Shown here piece after piece: positions 7,511 to 14,746 of a stretch of DNA of 26,699 nucleotides. The position numbers and the translations under genes were made by a program. The DNA is from Clostridia bacterium (lineage in GTDB: Bacteria; Bacillota_A; Clostridia; Christensenellales; Aristaeellaceae), in NCBI GenBank assembly GCA_017530275.1, contig JAFXMP010000295.1, positions 1 to 26,699 of the forward strand, written 5' to 3'. The notes beneath the pieces were generated by a model, which saw only the letters and a program-made list of their open reading frames with translations, had not been told where the DNA came from and made no database searches. Each line of letters begins with the position of its first letter. Position 1 is the stretch's first letter.

Positions 7511-8331
7511 AGCAGGCTTTGTTCCTCCCGTTTTTCTCTGCCGGTCCAAACCGCCGCAAGGACCGCGATGATCACCGCGGTGCCCATGGAAGCCGCCGTC
7601 ATATGGGGATAGCGCATTTTCGTAAACTGGTTGTTGATATAATTCTGCACCATGTACACCTGATCAGGAGGATAAGCGCCATACAGGGCATAGCTTTCCC
7701 TGAACACCTTCATGGACCAGGAAAGCAGCAGCATGGCTGTGAAAAAGCCCTGCCCGGCCATTTGCGGAAGCACGACCTGAAAAATTCTTCGTACAGCGTC
7801 GGCGCCTTCCACGGCGGCGGCCTCCCGGGTCGATACAGGAACATGGGAGAGGCCCACCCGCAGCAGCAGCGCGGCAAAGCCGGTATTTTTCCAAAGGAAC
7901 ACAGAAAGCAGGGCGAAGAAGGCGTTTTTTTCTCCGGGGAACAGCATATTCCATATTTCGACTGTGGCGGAGGCAGGAACGGCCAGCGGCAGCAGGAAGA
8001 AGCCAAGGAAAACAGCGCCTTTTTCTTTCGCCTGTTCAAGGCAGAGGGCGAATGCGAACGCCAGCGCCCAGGCGGCGGGAACGGCTGTCAGGCAAAAACG
8101 GACGCTGTTGCCAAACGCTGACCGGTAATAAGCGTTATTCCAAACAAACGCATAATTTTTTAACCCCGCGAAGGTATGCCGGAACGCGCTTTCCACAAAG
8201 CTGTAATAAACCGTAATGCCGAATGGATAGATCCAGAACAGCGCAAACAAAACGAAACCCGGAATGCAGAAAAGCGCCGTTTTCTGATAGAAGGTCAAAG
8301 CCCTGATCCTGCCCAAACGCATCGATTGCAT
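7507..8331 (-). CDS. ABC transporter permease, MalF/UgpA-like (sugar type)
   Basis: The 274-residue protein begins with a short cytosolic stretch and a membrane segment (about 20-40), then five more. Its EAA loop is nearly canonical: REAAAVEGADAVRRIFQVVLPQM. It is the MalF-type half of the importer, pairing with the next gene. The ATG at 8331 sits 7 bases after AGGAGAG; a GTG one codon upstream is too close to that site. It starts 4 bases after the stop of the solute-binding protein gene, so the genes are tightly linked. It lacks the extra N-terminal membrane helices of E. coli MalF, as is usual for UgpA-like permeases. Confidence 0.85.
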   Translation of the reverse strand: MQSMRLGRIRALTFYQKTALFCIPGFVLFALFWIYPFGITVYYSFVESAFRHTFAGLKNYAFVWNNAYYRSAFGNSVRFCLTAVPAAWALAFAFALCLEQAKEKGAVFLGFFLLPLAVPASATVEIWNMLFPGEKNAFFALLSVFLWKNTGFAALLLRVGLSHVPVSTREAAAVEGADAVRRIFQVVLPQMAGQGFFTAMLLLSWSMKVFRESYALYGAYPPDQVYMVQNYINNQFTKMRYPHMTAASMGTAVIIAVLAAVWTGREKREEQSLL

Positions 8332-8335
8332 CACG

Positions 8336-9577
8336 TTACTCTCCTAAGTATTGGTTGGCAAAACGAACGCAGGCGTCCACATAATCCTGGGCGGTGATCT
8401 GTCCGTCCCTCATTTGCCACCAATATTTTACCGTCACAGCGTGCTGTAGTTCGTTGTATGGGTTGAGCCGGGAATGCTCCAAGCCGTAAAACCACAGGTC
8501 CAGCTTTTCCATGCTGTCTTCCTTTATTTCCGCATCCCGCATGGCAGATTTGACGGCTGATACATATTCCTCGCCCTTGTATAAGGGATTCGCCCACAGC
8601 GGATTGTTCAGTACTTCTGTTTTTCCTGCGTCCATGTAGTATGCAAGCCATTGCACAGCCAGCTCTTTATGCAAGGAAGCGGCAGGAATAGCCAATTCAA
8701 AACCGAGGACCATAGAGGGAAGGAGCCGGTCGCTTTGAGGAAGCAGCCGCACACCGTACCGCGACCAGGGAGTGTCTGCCCAGTCGAAATTCAAGACAGC
8801 ATTCAATGGATTTTCGGAGTACAGCATCAGCGTATCCGATTCCTGATAAATCCCGCCTTGATTCCTGTTGGACATGTAATCCCAGATCAGCCCCTGGTCA
8901 AACAGTTCTTTCCATTTTTCTGCCATCCGGTAAAAAGCGGGATCATCAAAAGCGTGGCTGTTTTTGAGATAATCCACCGTGTTTGCGGCGTACTGAGCGG
9001 CCGCACTGTTCTTGCTGCTGTCCATGAACAGCGCGTATCGGGTTTGGTGCGTGCTGTTGTATTCCTCCAGCGTCCGGGCCAGCGCCCAGAAATCATCCCA
9101 GGTCCAATGGGTGTCCGGCAAAGGGAGGCCGGTTTTTTCAAACAGCGCTTCATTCAAAAACACCAGCGACTGATAGGGCGTATGGGGAACGCCGTACCAA
9201 AGTCCGCCCACTGTATAGTTTTTCCATACGGCGAACTGTTCGTCCCGGCGGCTGACCAGAGAAGGATGATCCGCAAGGTTTTCCAGCGCGCCTTCCATGG
9301 CCGCGTACATGCCCTTGATCCCGTCCCATTCGTTAAAGCAGACGATATCCATTTCGCTGTCCATGGATAAAAAATGCGTGGTCAATGTATACCTGTCTTC
9401 TACCCAGCGGTACTCGATTTGAAGCCCCGGATAGGCCTCCTTCATTTTTGCCTCGGCTGTTCTGCTCCGTTCATCCTCAAACAGGTTTATAATGATCAGT
9501 TTTTCTTCACAAAACGCCAGTTTTATCGGCAACAGCAAGATAAAAGCGAACATAGCCGCCATAATCGTTTTTTTCAT
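8336..9577 (-). CDS. Extracellular solute-binding protein of a sugar-type ABC importer
   Basis: The 413-residue protein has a hydrophobic signal segment (about 4-22) and then a family 1 solute-binding fold with an early beta strand (LIIINLFEDE), the hinge region MDIVCFNEWDGI and GLWYGVPHTPYQSLVFLNEALFEKTGLPLPDTHWTWDDF, a typical substrate-cleft stretch. It should capture a carbohydrate or other solute for the two permeases downstream. The start at 9577 has AAGGAGG 8 bases upstream; the ATG at 9595 precedes that site and is rejected. One oddity is the signal region ending LAFC-EE: phenylalanine before the cysteine does not fit the normal lipobox, so membrane anchoring is uncertain. The ligand cannot be told from sequence. 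Confidence 0.85.
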   Translation of the reverse strand: MKKTIMAAMFAFILLLPIKLAFCEEKLIIINLFEDERSRTAEAKMKEAYPGLQIEYRWVEDRYTLTTHFLSMDSEMDIVCFNEWDGIKGMYAAMEGALENLADHPSLVSRRDEQFAVWKNYTVGGLWYGVPHTPYQSLVFLNEALFEKTGLPLPDTHWTWDDFWALARTLEEYNSTHQTRYALFMDSSKNSAAAQYAANTVDYLKNSHAFDDPAFYRMAEKWKELFDQGLIWDYMSNRNQGGIYQESDTLMLYSENPLNAVLNFDWADTPWSRYGVRLLPQSDRLLPSMVLGFELAIPAASLHKELAVQWLAYYMDAGKTEVLNNPLWANPLYKGEEYVSAVKSAMRDAEIKEDSMEKLDLWFYGLEHSRLNPYNELQHAVTVKYWWQMRDGQITAQDYVDACVRFANQYLGE

Positions 9578-9599
9578 TCTGCCAGCCTCCTTCATGAAA

Positions 9600-10217
9600 T
9601 CATGGGTGATTGTACCATTCCAGCGCTTTCCGATAGGCCGGGTATTCGCTCTGGTGCTGTTCCCAGTACGCCGCGCAGGGGCAGGCTTCTCCTTCGCCGC
9701 AGTTCAGATGTACCACGGCGTGAAGGTGCCTGTCCGACAAAACGTACACGTTGCCGCATTTTGTGCAGAAACGGCAGGTTAGGGCGGATACCTCGTAATA
9801 ACCGCAGGATTGGCCGTTTGCCTGATGATACAGGAGTTCCGACTGCCGATTGTATTCTTTTGTGTATCCATCCGCAAGGCAGCATTCCAGCCAAAGCGTC
9901 ACTTTGTCGCACTTGGGGCACCATTCCCGCCATTCCCGGGGCGAAAACGCCGCTTCTTCCGTAGAACCCGGAGATTGGGCGGCAGTGTTTCCCTTCGCAA
10001 GAAGGTCCTCCGGCGCGGGCCAATTCCAAAGGATCACGCACACCAGCGCCGCCGCGGCGCATAGCGCGGCGGCCCGGCGCAATCTGCTTTTCTGGGCTTT
10101 TTTCTTTTGCAGCTGTCCGCTTACAATTCTCTCCGCCAGATACCTGTCAGTCCACAGAAAGGAAAGCGTCTCTGTTACAGATTGTCTCACCATGGCTTTG
10201 TCACGCTCGTTACTCAA
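9600..10217 (-). CDS. Putative anti-sigma factor with Cys-rich extracytoplasmic domain
   Basis: This 205-residue protein has a cytosolic N-terminus (1-48), one membrane segment (about 49-66) and an extracytoplasmic domain (67-205) holding eleven cysteines: C100xxC103, C112C113, C138, C148xxC151xxC154, C173, C179 and C181. The topology and its position directly behind an ECF sigma gene indicate an anti-sigma factor that holds the sigma factor at the membrane. No ZAS (HxxxCxxC) motif is present in the N-terminus. The cysteine clusters suggest a zinc-ribbon or redox-responsive sensor. The start is a TTG at 10217 with AAGGGGGTG 7 bases upstream; it overlaps the sigma stop by 8 bases, implying translational coupling. 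The stop lies 22 bases before the binding-protein start. No named family is recognised. Confidence 0.6.
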   Translation of the reverse strand: MSNERDKAMVRQSVTETLSFLWTDRYLAERIVSGQLQKKKAQKSRLRRAAALCAAAALVCVILWNWPAPEDLLAKGNTAAQSPGSTEEAAFSPREWREWCPKCDKVTLWLECCLADGYTKEYNRQSELLYHQANGQSCGYYEVSALTCRFCTKCGNVYVLSDRHLHAVVHLNCGEGEACPCAAYWEQHQSEYPAYRKALEWYNHP

Positions 10218-10716
10218 GAAAATACACCCCCTTCAAGGCGGGACGAAGCTTTTCCCTGGCTCTTTTCAGCCTGCCTGACACCGATGACTGAGAAATCCCC
10301 AGCGCCTGCGCGATTTCAATCACCGTCATATCCTGATAGTAGTACAGCAGCACGGCTTCCTTCAGCTTTGGCGGGAGCCGTGCGATTTCCACGCTTACGG
10401 CGATGGCTTCCTCTGACACATCCGGCCCGCAGGATGCTGTCCATTCCGGCATTTCATTCCACCGAACGCGCCGGAACCATGCGGTGCGGCGCATATCCCT
10501 GCAAGTATTGACCGCAATGCGGGTCAGCCAGGTTTTCGGGCTGCACTTTCCCTGGTATCTTGGAAGCGCCTGGTATGCTTTCAGAAAGGTTTCCTGCACC
10601 GCGTCCTCTGCCATTCCCTGATCCTGCAAGTACAGAAAGCAAACCCGAAGCAGGTCCTCCTGATACATTCCCACAAGTTCATAAAACGTACGGACTGTCG
10701 GATCGATCTCCCGCAT
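10210..10716 (-). CDS. ECF-type RNA polymerase sigma factor
   Basis: The 168-residue protein has region 2 in the N-terminal half (LLRVCFLYLQDQGMAEDAVQETFLKAY, then WLTRIAVNTCRDMRR) and region 4 in the C-terminal half (LPPKLKEAVLLYYYQDMTVIEIAQALGISQSSVSGRLKRAREKL, a clear helix-turn-helix). Regions 1 and 3 are absent, as in extracytoplasmic-function sigma factors. The ATG at 10716 is preceded by GGAGGTGAG at a good distance; a GTG four codons upstream lies inside that site. It heads a five-gene operon with a putative anti-sigma factor and an ABC importer, so it probably controls that operon and perhaps other genes. The closest ECF subgroup was not determined. Confidence 0.93.
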   Translation of the reverse strand: MREIDPTVRTFYELVGMYQEDLLRVCFLYLQDQGMAEDAVQETFLKAYQALPRYQGKCSPKTWLTRIAVNTCRDMRRTAWFRRVRWNEMPEWTASCGPDVSEEAIAVSVEIARLPPKLKEAVLLYYYQDMTVIEIAQALGISQSSVSGRLKRAREKLRPALKGVYFLE

Positions 10717-10738
10717 GGTTTCGCTCACCTCCCTCCTG

Positions 10739-10748
10739 TATATAGACG
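10739..10748 (-). promoter_or_regulatory. Possible ECF-type -10 element upstream of the sigma gene
   Basis: On the minus strand 10748-10739 reads CGTCTATATA, which resembles the CGTC-type -10 element of many ECF promoters and would fit self-activation. No convincing AAC-type -35 element was found at 16-17 bp upstream. The sigma gene's ribosome binding site begins only a few bases downstream, so the leader would be short. Confidence 0.3.
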
Positions 10749-10797
10749 AGTAGAATCATCAGAAATATCGTATGGATTTGCAATAAAATCAAATAAA

Positions 10798-10838
10798 GCG
10801 TGGAAGCCCGCTAATCCCGCGGACATCCACGCCGTTTT
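10798..10838. terminator. Bidirectional intrinsic terminator below the Cys/Pro-rich gene
   Basis: A 7-bp outer stem GCGTGGA/TCCACGC (10798-10804 with 10826-10832) contains an inner CCGC/GCGG pair. Six T residues follow on the plus strand and a T-rich run (TTTATTTGATTTT) follows on the minus strand. It serves the minus-strand gene ending at 10840. Confidence 0.8.
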
Positions 10839-10839
10839 T

Positions 10840-11457
10840 TCAGTTATAGGGATCATACACTGGCTGAGGATACCAAGGCCTGCTGGGGGGACATTCCGGC
10901 CTCTCCGGGCGGCCCATGACGCAGGGAGCCAGGATATAGCCCTCGATCACCACGTCCAGGGGCACGTCGCAGCGGCAGCCACAGGGAGTGGCCCGGCCCG
11001 CCAAACGCACGGCGGCCTGCACGAAGGGCTGGCCCCGCCAGCAGCTGTCCGGCGGGCAGTTGACGCGCAGGGACAGGTTTTCTTCCAGTTCATCGCTGAT
11101 GCAGTAATCACAGCCGCAGGCGTCCCGCACCCGAAACCGCACGGGAATGGATACCCGCAGCAGCATGCTGCGATGGTCGCGGCAGGGGACTTCCTCCCAC
11201 CGCGGCGGACCGCATAGGGCGGCGTCCGTCACGGCAAAGGGCGCCTGCGCTTGGCTCGGCAAACCGTCCAAGCACAGGGAATAGCAGACACGGCGGCGCA
11301 GGGTGCCCGCCGCGAAAACGCGCTGCATCAGATAGCCGCCGCACGCAGGAAAGGGCGGACGATCCGGCATACCGCGGCAGGGTTCATCCGGTTGGGGCAG
11401 CCTGGGCGGCGGCGGACGGCGGCATCCGCAGGGTGATGGGCGCAATGGGTTTTTCAT
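10840..11457 (-). CDS. Cys/Pro-rich hypothetical protein, possible spore-envelope component
   Basis: This 205-residue protein has a Pro-rich N-terminus with CGC, about 18 cysteines in all and many CxC or CxxC pairs, and a Pro/Tyr-rich tail ending PVYDPYN. There is no signal peptide and no membrane segment. The core holds hydrophobic alternating stretches (RVSIPVRFRVRDACGCDYCISDEL and CDVPLDVVIEGYIL) that look like beta strands, reminiscent of DUF3794/SipL-type spore coat domains. No family was firmly recognised. Cys-rich, Pro-rich proteins without export signals are common in spore coats, where they crosslink, so that is the leading guess. GGAGG lies 8 bases before the ATG, inside a hairpin (see 11458-11493). 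Confidence 0.6.
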   Translation of the reverse strand: MKNPLRPSPCGCRRPPPPRLPQPDEPCRGMPDRPPFPACGGYLMQRVFAAGTLRRRVCYSLCLDGLPSQAQAPFAVTDAALCGPPRWEEVPCRDHRSMLLRVSIPVRFRVRDACGCDYCISDELEENLSLRVNCPPDSCWRGQPFVQAAVRLAGRATPCGCRCDVPLDVVIEGYILAPCVMGRPERPECPPSRPWYPQPVYDPYN

Positions 11458-11493
11458 GCATGGAACCTCCCTTCCAAGGGGTATATTCCATGC
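11458..11493 (-). promoter_or_regulatory. Hairpin enclosing the ribosome binding site of the Cys/Pro-rich gene
   Basis: An 8-bp perfect inverted repeat GCATGGAA/TTCCATGC (arms 11458-11465 and 11486-11493) closes directly in front of the start codon at 11457. Inside it a second stem CCCTT/AAGGG and the GGAGG lie together. The upstream gene's stop codon touches the outer arm. Confidence 0.5.
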
Positions 11494-12674
11494 TATTCTG
11501 CAAAGCCGTTATCGGTGCAGCTTAACACCCGTCCCCAGGCATCATATAAAATGGCCCGATCCAGTTTCTTTTTATTCCAGACCTTCTTTGCGTTCAGATA
11601 AACGTCAGCGGTAACGCTGGTCGTTTTCGTACCGATCACGTATTTTCCGCCCGCCGCCACAGTGGCCTCCGGCAGATACAGCAGCTCGTTTCCTTTGGTG
11701 GAATAAAAGCAGCAGCCATGGAGGCTCAACGCTTCATTGCTTTGATTATAAATGGTTAAGGTATCCTGTTCTACGTCAATGGACAGGGAAATACTCTCCG
11801 CACGCTTGGGCACATTGTCCCATTCCACGTCCGTTATCGCAGGGGCTTGACCCTTTTTCAGTGTGATCAGCATGGCGTCGTGGAAATCCTGGGAAATGTA
11901 CGTTTTGCATCCCACTTCATCCAGGCGTTTCAGGGTGGAGGCGGCGGGGGTATCCGGTTCCTCCCGGGAATCGGTGAGAATCACCGCGGCTTTGGGCTGC
12001 ACGATTTTCAGCATTTTCTTGCCGGTGGCATTGTTGTCCCCGTGGTGGCCTGCCTTGAGCACGTCGCAGGAGGAAAAGACGCCCGCCTGCAGCAATTCGT
12101 ATTCCTCATCGTCTTTCATATCACCAGCCAGCAAGATGCTTCCCTGGCCGCAGGAAAAGCGCATCACCAGGGAATTGTTGTTTTCGTTGTCTGTGTTTAC
12201 GGACAGGGGGCCCAGCACGGTAAACGCCCCGTCGCTGCCAACGGAAATTTTGTTCCCGGCGTCCAGCCAGGTCACGTTTGCTTTTCGCATTGCCGCCGCC
12301 TGCACGGCGGGATGCTGATCGGCTGTCACGCCGGAATAAATGCGGGCGGCATACCAGGCGTCCACCGCGATTTCGCTTTGGGAAAGCATCGTCAGCCCGC
12401 CCAAATGATCCTCGTGGCAGTGGGTCAAAAATACACCGTTCAGCCGGGTCACGCCATATTGGCGCAGCATGGCTTCTGCCGCTGGCCAATTCTGTTCGTA
12501 TCCGGTATCGATCAGATACGCTTCGTTTTGGTACAGCAGCAGCATGCAGTCCGCCTTGCCGATGTTCAGGCATATCAGCTGCAGAGCGTCCGAATCCATC
12601 GTTTCTGACACGGCGCAGGAAGAAAACACGCCGGTCATCAGAATAAGGATCAGGAGCAAAATGCGTTTTTTCAT
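11493..12674 (-). CDS. Secreted ComEC-like metallo-beta-lactamase with C-terminal lamin-tail-like domain
   Basis: The 393-residue protein starts with a lipoprotein-like signal ending at C20 (GVFSSC). A metallo-beta-lactamase domain (about 30-270) follows with LICLNIGKADCMLL, the metal motif HCHEDH (H85, H87, D89, H90), AGD at 183-185 and KAGHHGD with H210 and H211, as in the ComEC/Rec2 hydrolase domain. The C-terminal 100 residues (LSIDVEQDTLTIYNQSNEALSLHGCCFYS through DRAILYDAWGRVLS) resemble a lamin-tail domain. Such stand-alone proteins probably cleave an extracellular phosphodiester, perhaps DNA, but this is not proven. There are no ComEC channel helices. AGGTGATG stands before the ATG. 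Confidence 0.85.
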   Translation of the reverse strand: MKKRILLLILILMTGVFSSCAVSETMDSDALQLICLNIGKADCMLLLYQNEAYLIDTGYEQNWPAAEAMLRQYGVTRLNGVFLTHCHEDHLGGLTMLSQSEIAVDAWYAARIYSGVTADQHPAVQAAAMRKANVTWLDAGNKISVGSDGAFTVLGPLSVNTDNENNNSLVMRFSCGQGSILLAGDMKDDEEYELLQAGVFSSCDVLKAGHHGDNNATGKKMLKIVQPKAAVILTDSREEPDTPAASTLKRLDEVGCKTYISQDFHDAMLITLKKGQAPAITDVEWDNVPKRAESISLSIDVEQDTLTIYNQSNEALSLHGCCFYSTKGNELLYLPEATVAAGGKYVIGTKTTSVTADVYLNAKKVWNKKKLDRAILYDAWGRVLSCTDNGFAE

Positions 12675-12699
12675 AAGTCATCACCTCCGGTTCTTTTTC

Positions 12700-12708
12700 A
12701 GTATAACA
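12700..12708 (-). promoter_or_regulatory. Extended -10 promoter of the metallo-beta-lactamase gene
   Basis: On the minus strand 12708-12700 reads TGTTATACT, an extended -10 element 25 bases upstream of the start codon. The -35 region is T-rich and poor. Confidence 0.45.
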
Positions 12709-12842
12709 CGGGAAACCTTAAAGAAAAATAGAAAAACGCGAAGATTCCGAGAGTTTTCAATATTTTTACAAACAAAAGGCGCTCTCCCGCATAAAATTCA
12801 CTGCTTCCGCGCATGCTCTTGCCTATACGGGAGGTGGAGACC

Positions 12843-13883
12843 ATGAATCATGGAACCTGGGACAAGATCCGCGTGGTGCAGTACGGCTGCGGCAAAATGG
12901 GGCGGATCATCATGCGCTACCTGATGGAAAAAGGCGCGGAGGTGGTAGGCGCTATCGACATGGATGAAAACCTGATCGATAAGGACGTCGGCGAACTCTG
13001 CGGCTTGGGCCGTCATACCGGCGTGAAAATCATGCGGGACAACGACACCGTGCTGGACAACTGCAGCGCCGATATCGCCGTGCTGACCTTGCAGAGCTTC
13101 CTGCCCGATATGCACAAGCCCATTTTGGACTGCGTGACCCGGGGCATCAACGTGATCACCACGGCGGAAGAAGCCCTGTACCCCTGGACGACCTCGCCCG
13201 CCATCACCAATCAGTTGGACGCCCTGGCCCGCCGCATGGGCTGTACCATCGTGGGCAGCGGCATGCAGGACGTGTTCTGGGTGAATTTCCCCGCCTGCAT
13301 CGCGGGCGGCGTGCACAAGATTTCCGAAATCGACGGCGCGGTGAGCTACGACGTGGAGGACTACGGGATCGCCTTGGCCAAAGCCCACGGCGTAGGCCTG
13401 ACGGCGGAGGAATTTGAACGGGACATCGCCCACAGCGTTTCCCTCCCCGCCTACGTGTGGAACAGTAACGAGGCCCTGTGCATGAAGCTGGGCCTGAGCA
13501 TCGAGCAGACCAAGCAGAAGGCCGTGCCGGTTTTCGCCGACCACGACGTGCACAGCGACACCATGGGCGGAACCATCGAAAAGGGCCGCGCCATCGGCAT
13601 GAGCGCTGTGGTGACCACCGTGACCCATCAGGGCGTCGTGGTGGAAACCCAGTGCATCGGTAAGGTTTATGAGCAAGGGGAAGGCGACCTGTGCGAATTC
13701 ACCATCCGCGGCGAGCCGGACGTCCATTTTTCCGTTTTGAAGCCCGATACCGTGGCCCACACCTGCGCCACCATCGTCAACCGCATCCCCGATGTGCTGG
13801 CCGCTCCGGCAGGCTACGTGACCATGGACAAGCTGCCCTACGCCCGGTATCTGCCCTATCCCATGTTCGTGGACGTGGGGTGA
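12843..13883 (+). CDS. 2,4-diaminopentanoate dehydrogenase-like (Ord / dihydrodipicolinate reductase fold)
   Basis: The 346-residue protein has an N-terminal Rossmann fold with GCGKMG at 15-20, then [18 protein letters not shown] and [18 protein letters not shown], followed by a catalytic domain with [18 protein letters not shown]. From memory this is the Ord family, which oxidises (2R,4S)-2,4-diaminopentanoate with NAD(P) in clostridial ornithine fermentation. Here no other ornithine-pathway genes (oraE/oraS, orr, ortA/B) are adjacent, so it may act on another amino-acid-like substrate or in another setting. GGGAGGTGGAG precedes the ATG at 12843, which favours it over the ATG at 12813. The gene appears to stand alone before a long palindrome. 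Confidence 0.8.
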   Translation: MNHGTWDKIRVVQYGCGKMGRIIMRYLMEKGAEVVGAIDMDENLIDKDVGELCGLGRHTGVKIMRDNDTVLDNCSADIAVLTLQSFLPDMHKPILDCVTRGINVITTAEEALYPWTTSPAITNQLDALARRMGCTIVGSGMQDVFWVNFPACIAGGVHKISEIDGAVSYDVEDYGIALAKAHGVGLTAEEFERDIAHSVSLPAYVWNSNEALCMKLGLSIEQTKQKAVPVFADHDVHSDTMGGTIEKGRAIGMSAVVTTVTHQGVVVETQCIGKVYEQGEGDLCEFTIRGEPDVHFSVLKPDTVAHTCATIVNRIPDVLAAPAGYVTMDKLPYARYLPYPMFVDVG

Positions 13884-13892
13884 ATAGATGAT

Positions 13893-13939
13893 TCTGGGGG
13901 AAACCGCTCTTTTGAGTCAAAAGAGCGGTTTCCCCCAGA
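13893..13939. repeat. Perfect 22-bp palindrome downstream of the Ord-like gene
   Basis: Arms 13893-13914 and 13918-13939 match without mismatch around a 3-nt loop. The outer half is G5/C5 and the inner half has CCGCTCTTTT. No T run follows; instead comes ACCCCCTTCC. It begins 10 bases after the stop codon, so it may end or stabilise the transcript, but it does not have the form of a standard intrinsic terminator. Confidence 0.8.
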
Positions 13940-14003
13940 CCCCCTTCCGAGAAAACCAGCAAGGATGAGCTTGCCATTGCAAACAATACGAGCAAATCAC
14001 CGA

Positions 14004-14033
14004 TTGACAAACCGTGGAGAATCCTGCTAGAAT
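14004..14033 (+). promoter_or_regulatory. Promoter of the phosphoribosyltransferase gene
   Basis: TTGACA (14004-14009) and TAGAAT (14028-14033) are separated by 18 bp. The predicted start of transcription, about 14040, falls in the palindrome at 14038-14057. Confidence 0.7.
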
Positions 14034-14037
14034 AAGT

Positions 14038-14057
14038 GGTAACAATTTCTTGTTACC
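14038..14057 (+). promoter_or_regulatory. Palindromic operator candidate at the transcription start
   Basis: GGTAACAA-N4-TTGTTACC is a perfect 8-bp inverted repeat with a 4-bp spacer. It covers the predicted +1 of the preceding promoter and ends 32 bases before the start codon at 14090. This position suits a repressor site. As RNA it could also form a small leader hairpin. Confidence 0.6.
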
Positions 14058-14089
14058 ATGATTATAAGATCGAGAGGGATGGATTCTCC

Positions 14090-14650
14090 ATGAGCATGAC
14101 GTATCCCATGACCATCGCGGGCCTCAAGCGCGAACTGCCCCTGTGCCCGGTGACGGACGACCTGTACATCGGCGCGTTCGTGATTTTCGGCGACGTGGAA
14201 CTGACCGTGGCCTGCGCCCGGGAGCTGTTAAAGAAAGCGCCGGAATACGACGTACTGATCACCGCCGAAAGCAAGGGCATCCCCCTGGGCTATGAAATGG
14301 CGCGCCAGGCGGGCACCAACCGGTACCTGCTGGCCCGGAAAGCCCCCAAGCTGTACATGAAAAACGTGTTCACCGTGAAGGTGAATTCCATCACCACCGA
14401 CCATGAACAGACCCTGTGCCTGGACGGCGACGACGCGGAATACATGAAGGGCAAGCGCGTGCTCATCGTGGACGACGTGATCTCCACCGGCGAAAGCCTG
14501 CGTGCCATCGAAGAACTGGTCCGTCAGGCGGGCGGCAACATCGTGGGCAAAATGGCCATCCTGGCCGAAGGCGACGCCACCGAGCGGGACGACATTATCT
14601 ACCTGGAAAAGCTGCCCCTGTTCAATGCGGACGGAACGGTGAAGGGATAA
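14090..14650 (+). CDS. Phosphoribosyltransferase, adenine/xanthine type
   Basis: The 186-residue protein has the PRPP-binding motif VLIVDDVISTGES at 124-136 and an N-terminal half of the APRT/XPRT kind (VLITAESKGIPLGYEMA at 55-71). It should transfer phosphoribose from PRPP to a purine-like base in salvage. The N-terminus (LPLCPVTDDLYIGAFVIFGDVELT) differs from classic Apt, which starts with an FPxxGIxFxD segment, so the base specificity is open; a regulatory role like PurR, which has the same fold, is less likely because no DNA-binding domain is present. The ATG at 14090 is preceded by AGAGGG at a rather long 11 bases. Upstream in-frame GTG 14036 lies in the operator palindrome and is rejected. 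Confidence 0.85.
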   Translation: MSMTYPMTIAGLKRELPLCPVTDDLYIGAFVIFGDVELTVACARELLKKAPEYDVLITAESKGIPLGYEMARQAGTNRYLLARKAPKLYMKNVFTVKVNSITTDHEQTLCLDGDDAEYMKGKRVLIVDDVISTGESLRAIEELVRQAGGNIVGKMAILAEGDATERDDIIYLEKLPLFNADGTVKG

Positions 14651-14660
14651 TACAAAAGGA

Positions 14661-14702
14661 AAAGAACGGCCAATATTCATGGAATCCGGCCGTTCTTTTT
14701 TT
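14661..14702 (+). terminator. Intrinsic terminator after the phosphoribosyltransferase gene
   Basis: An 11-bp perfect stem (14661-14671 with 14688-14698) has its 3' arm merging into a run of seven T residues. It starts 10 bases after the stop codon. Confidence 0.92.
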
Positions 14703-14746
14703 GCTGTTCAGCCCTGTTTGAAACGGATCGTCCCTCTTCCGCGAGA

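Noticed and set aside
13893..13939. Standard intrinsic terminator
   Set aside because: The stem is very long and is followed by C-rich sequence without a T run, so it is listed as a palindromic repeat.
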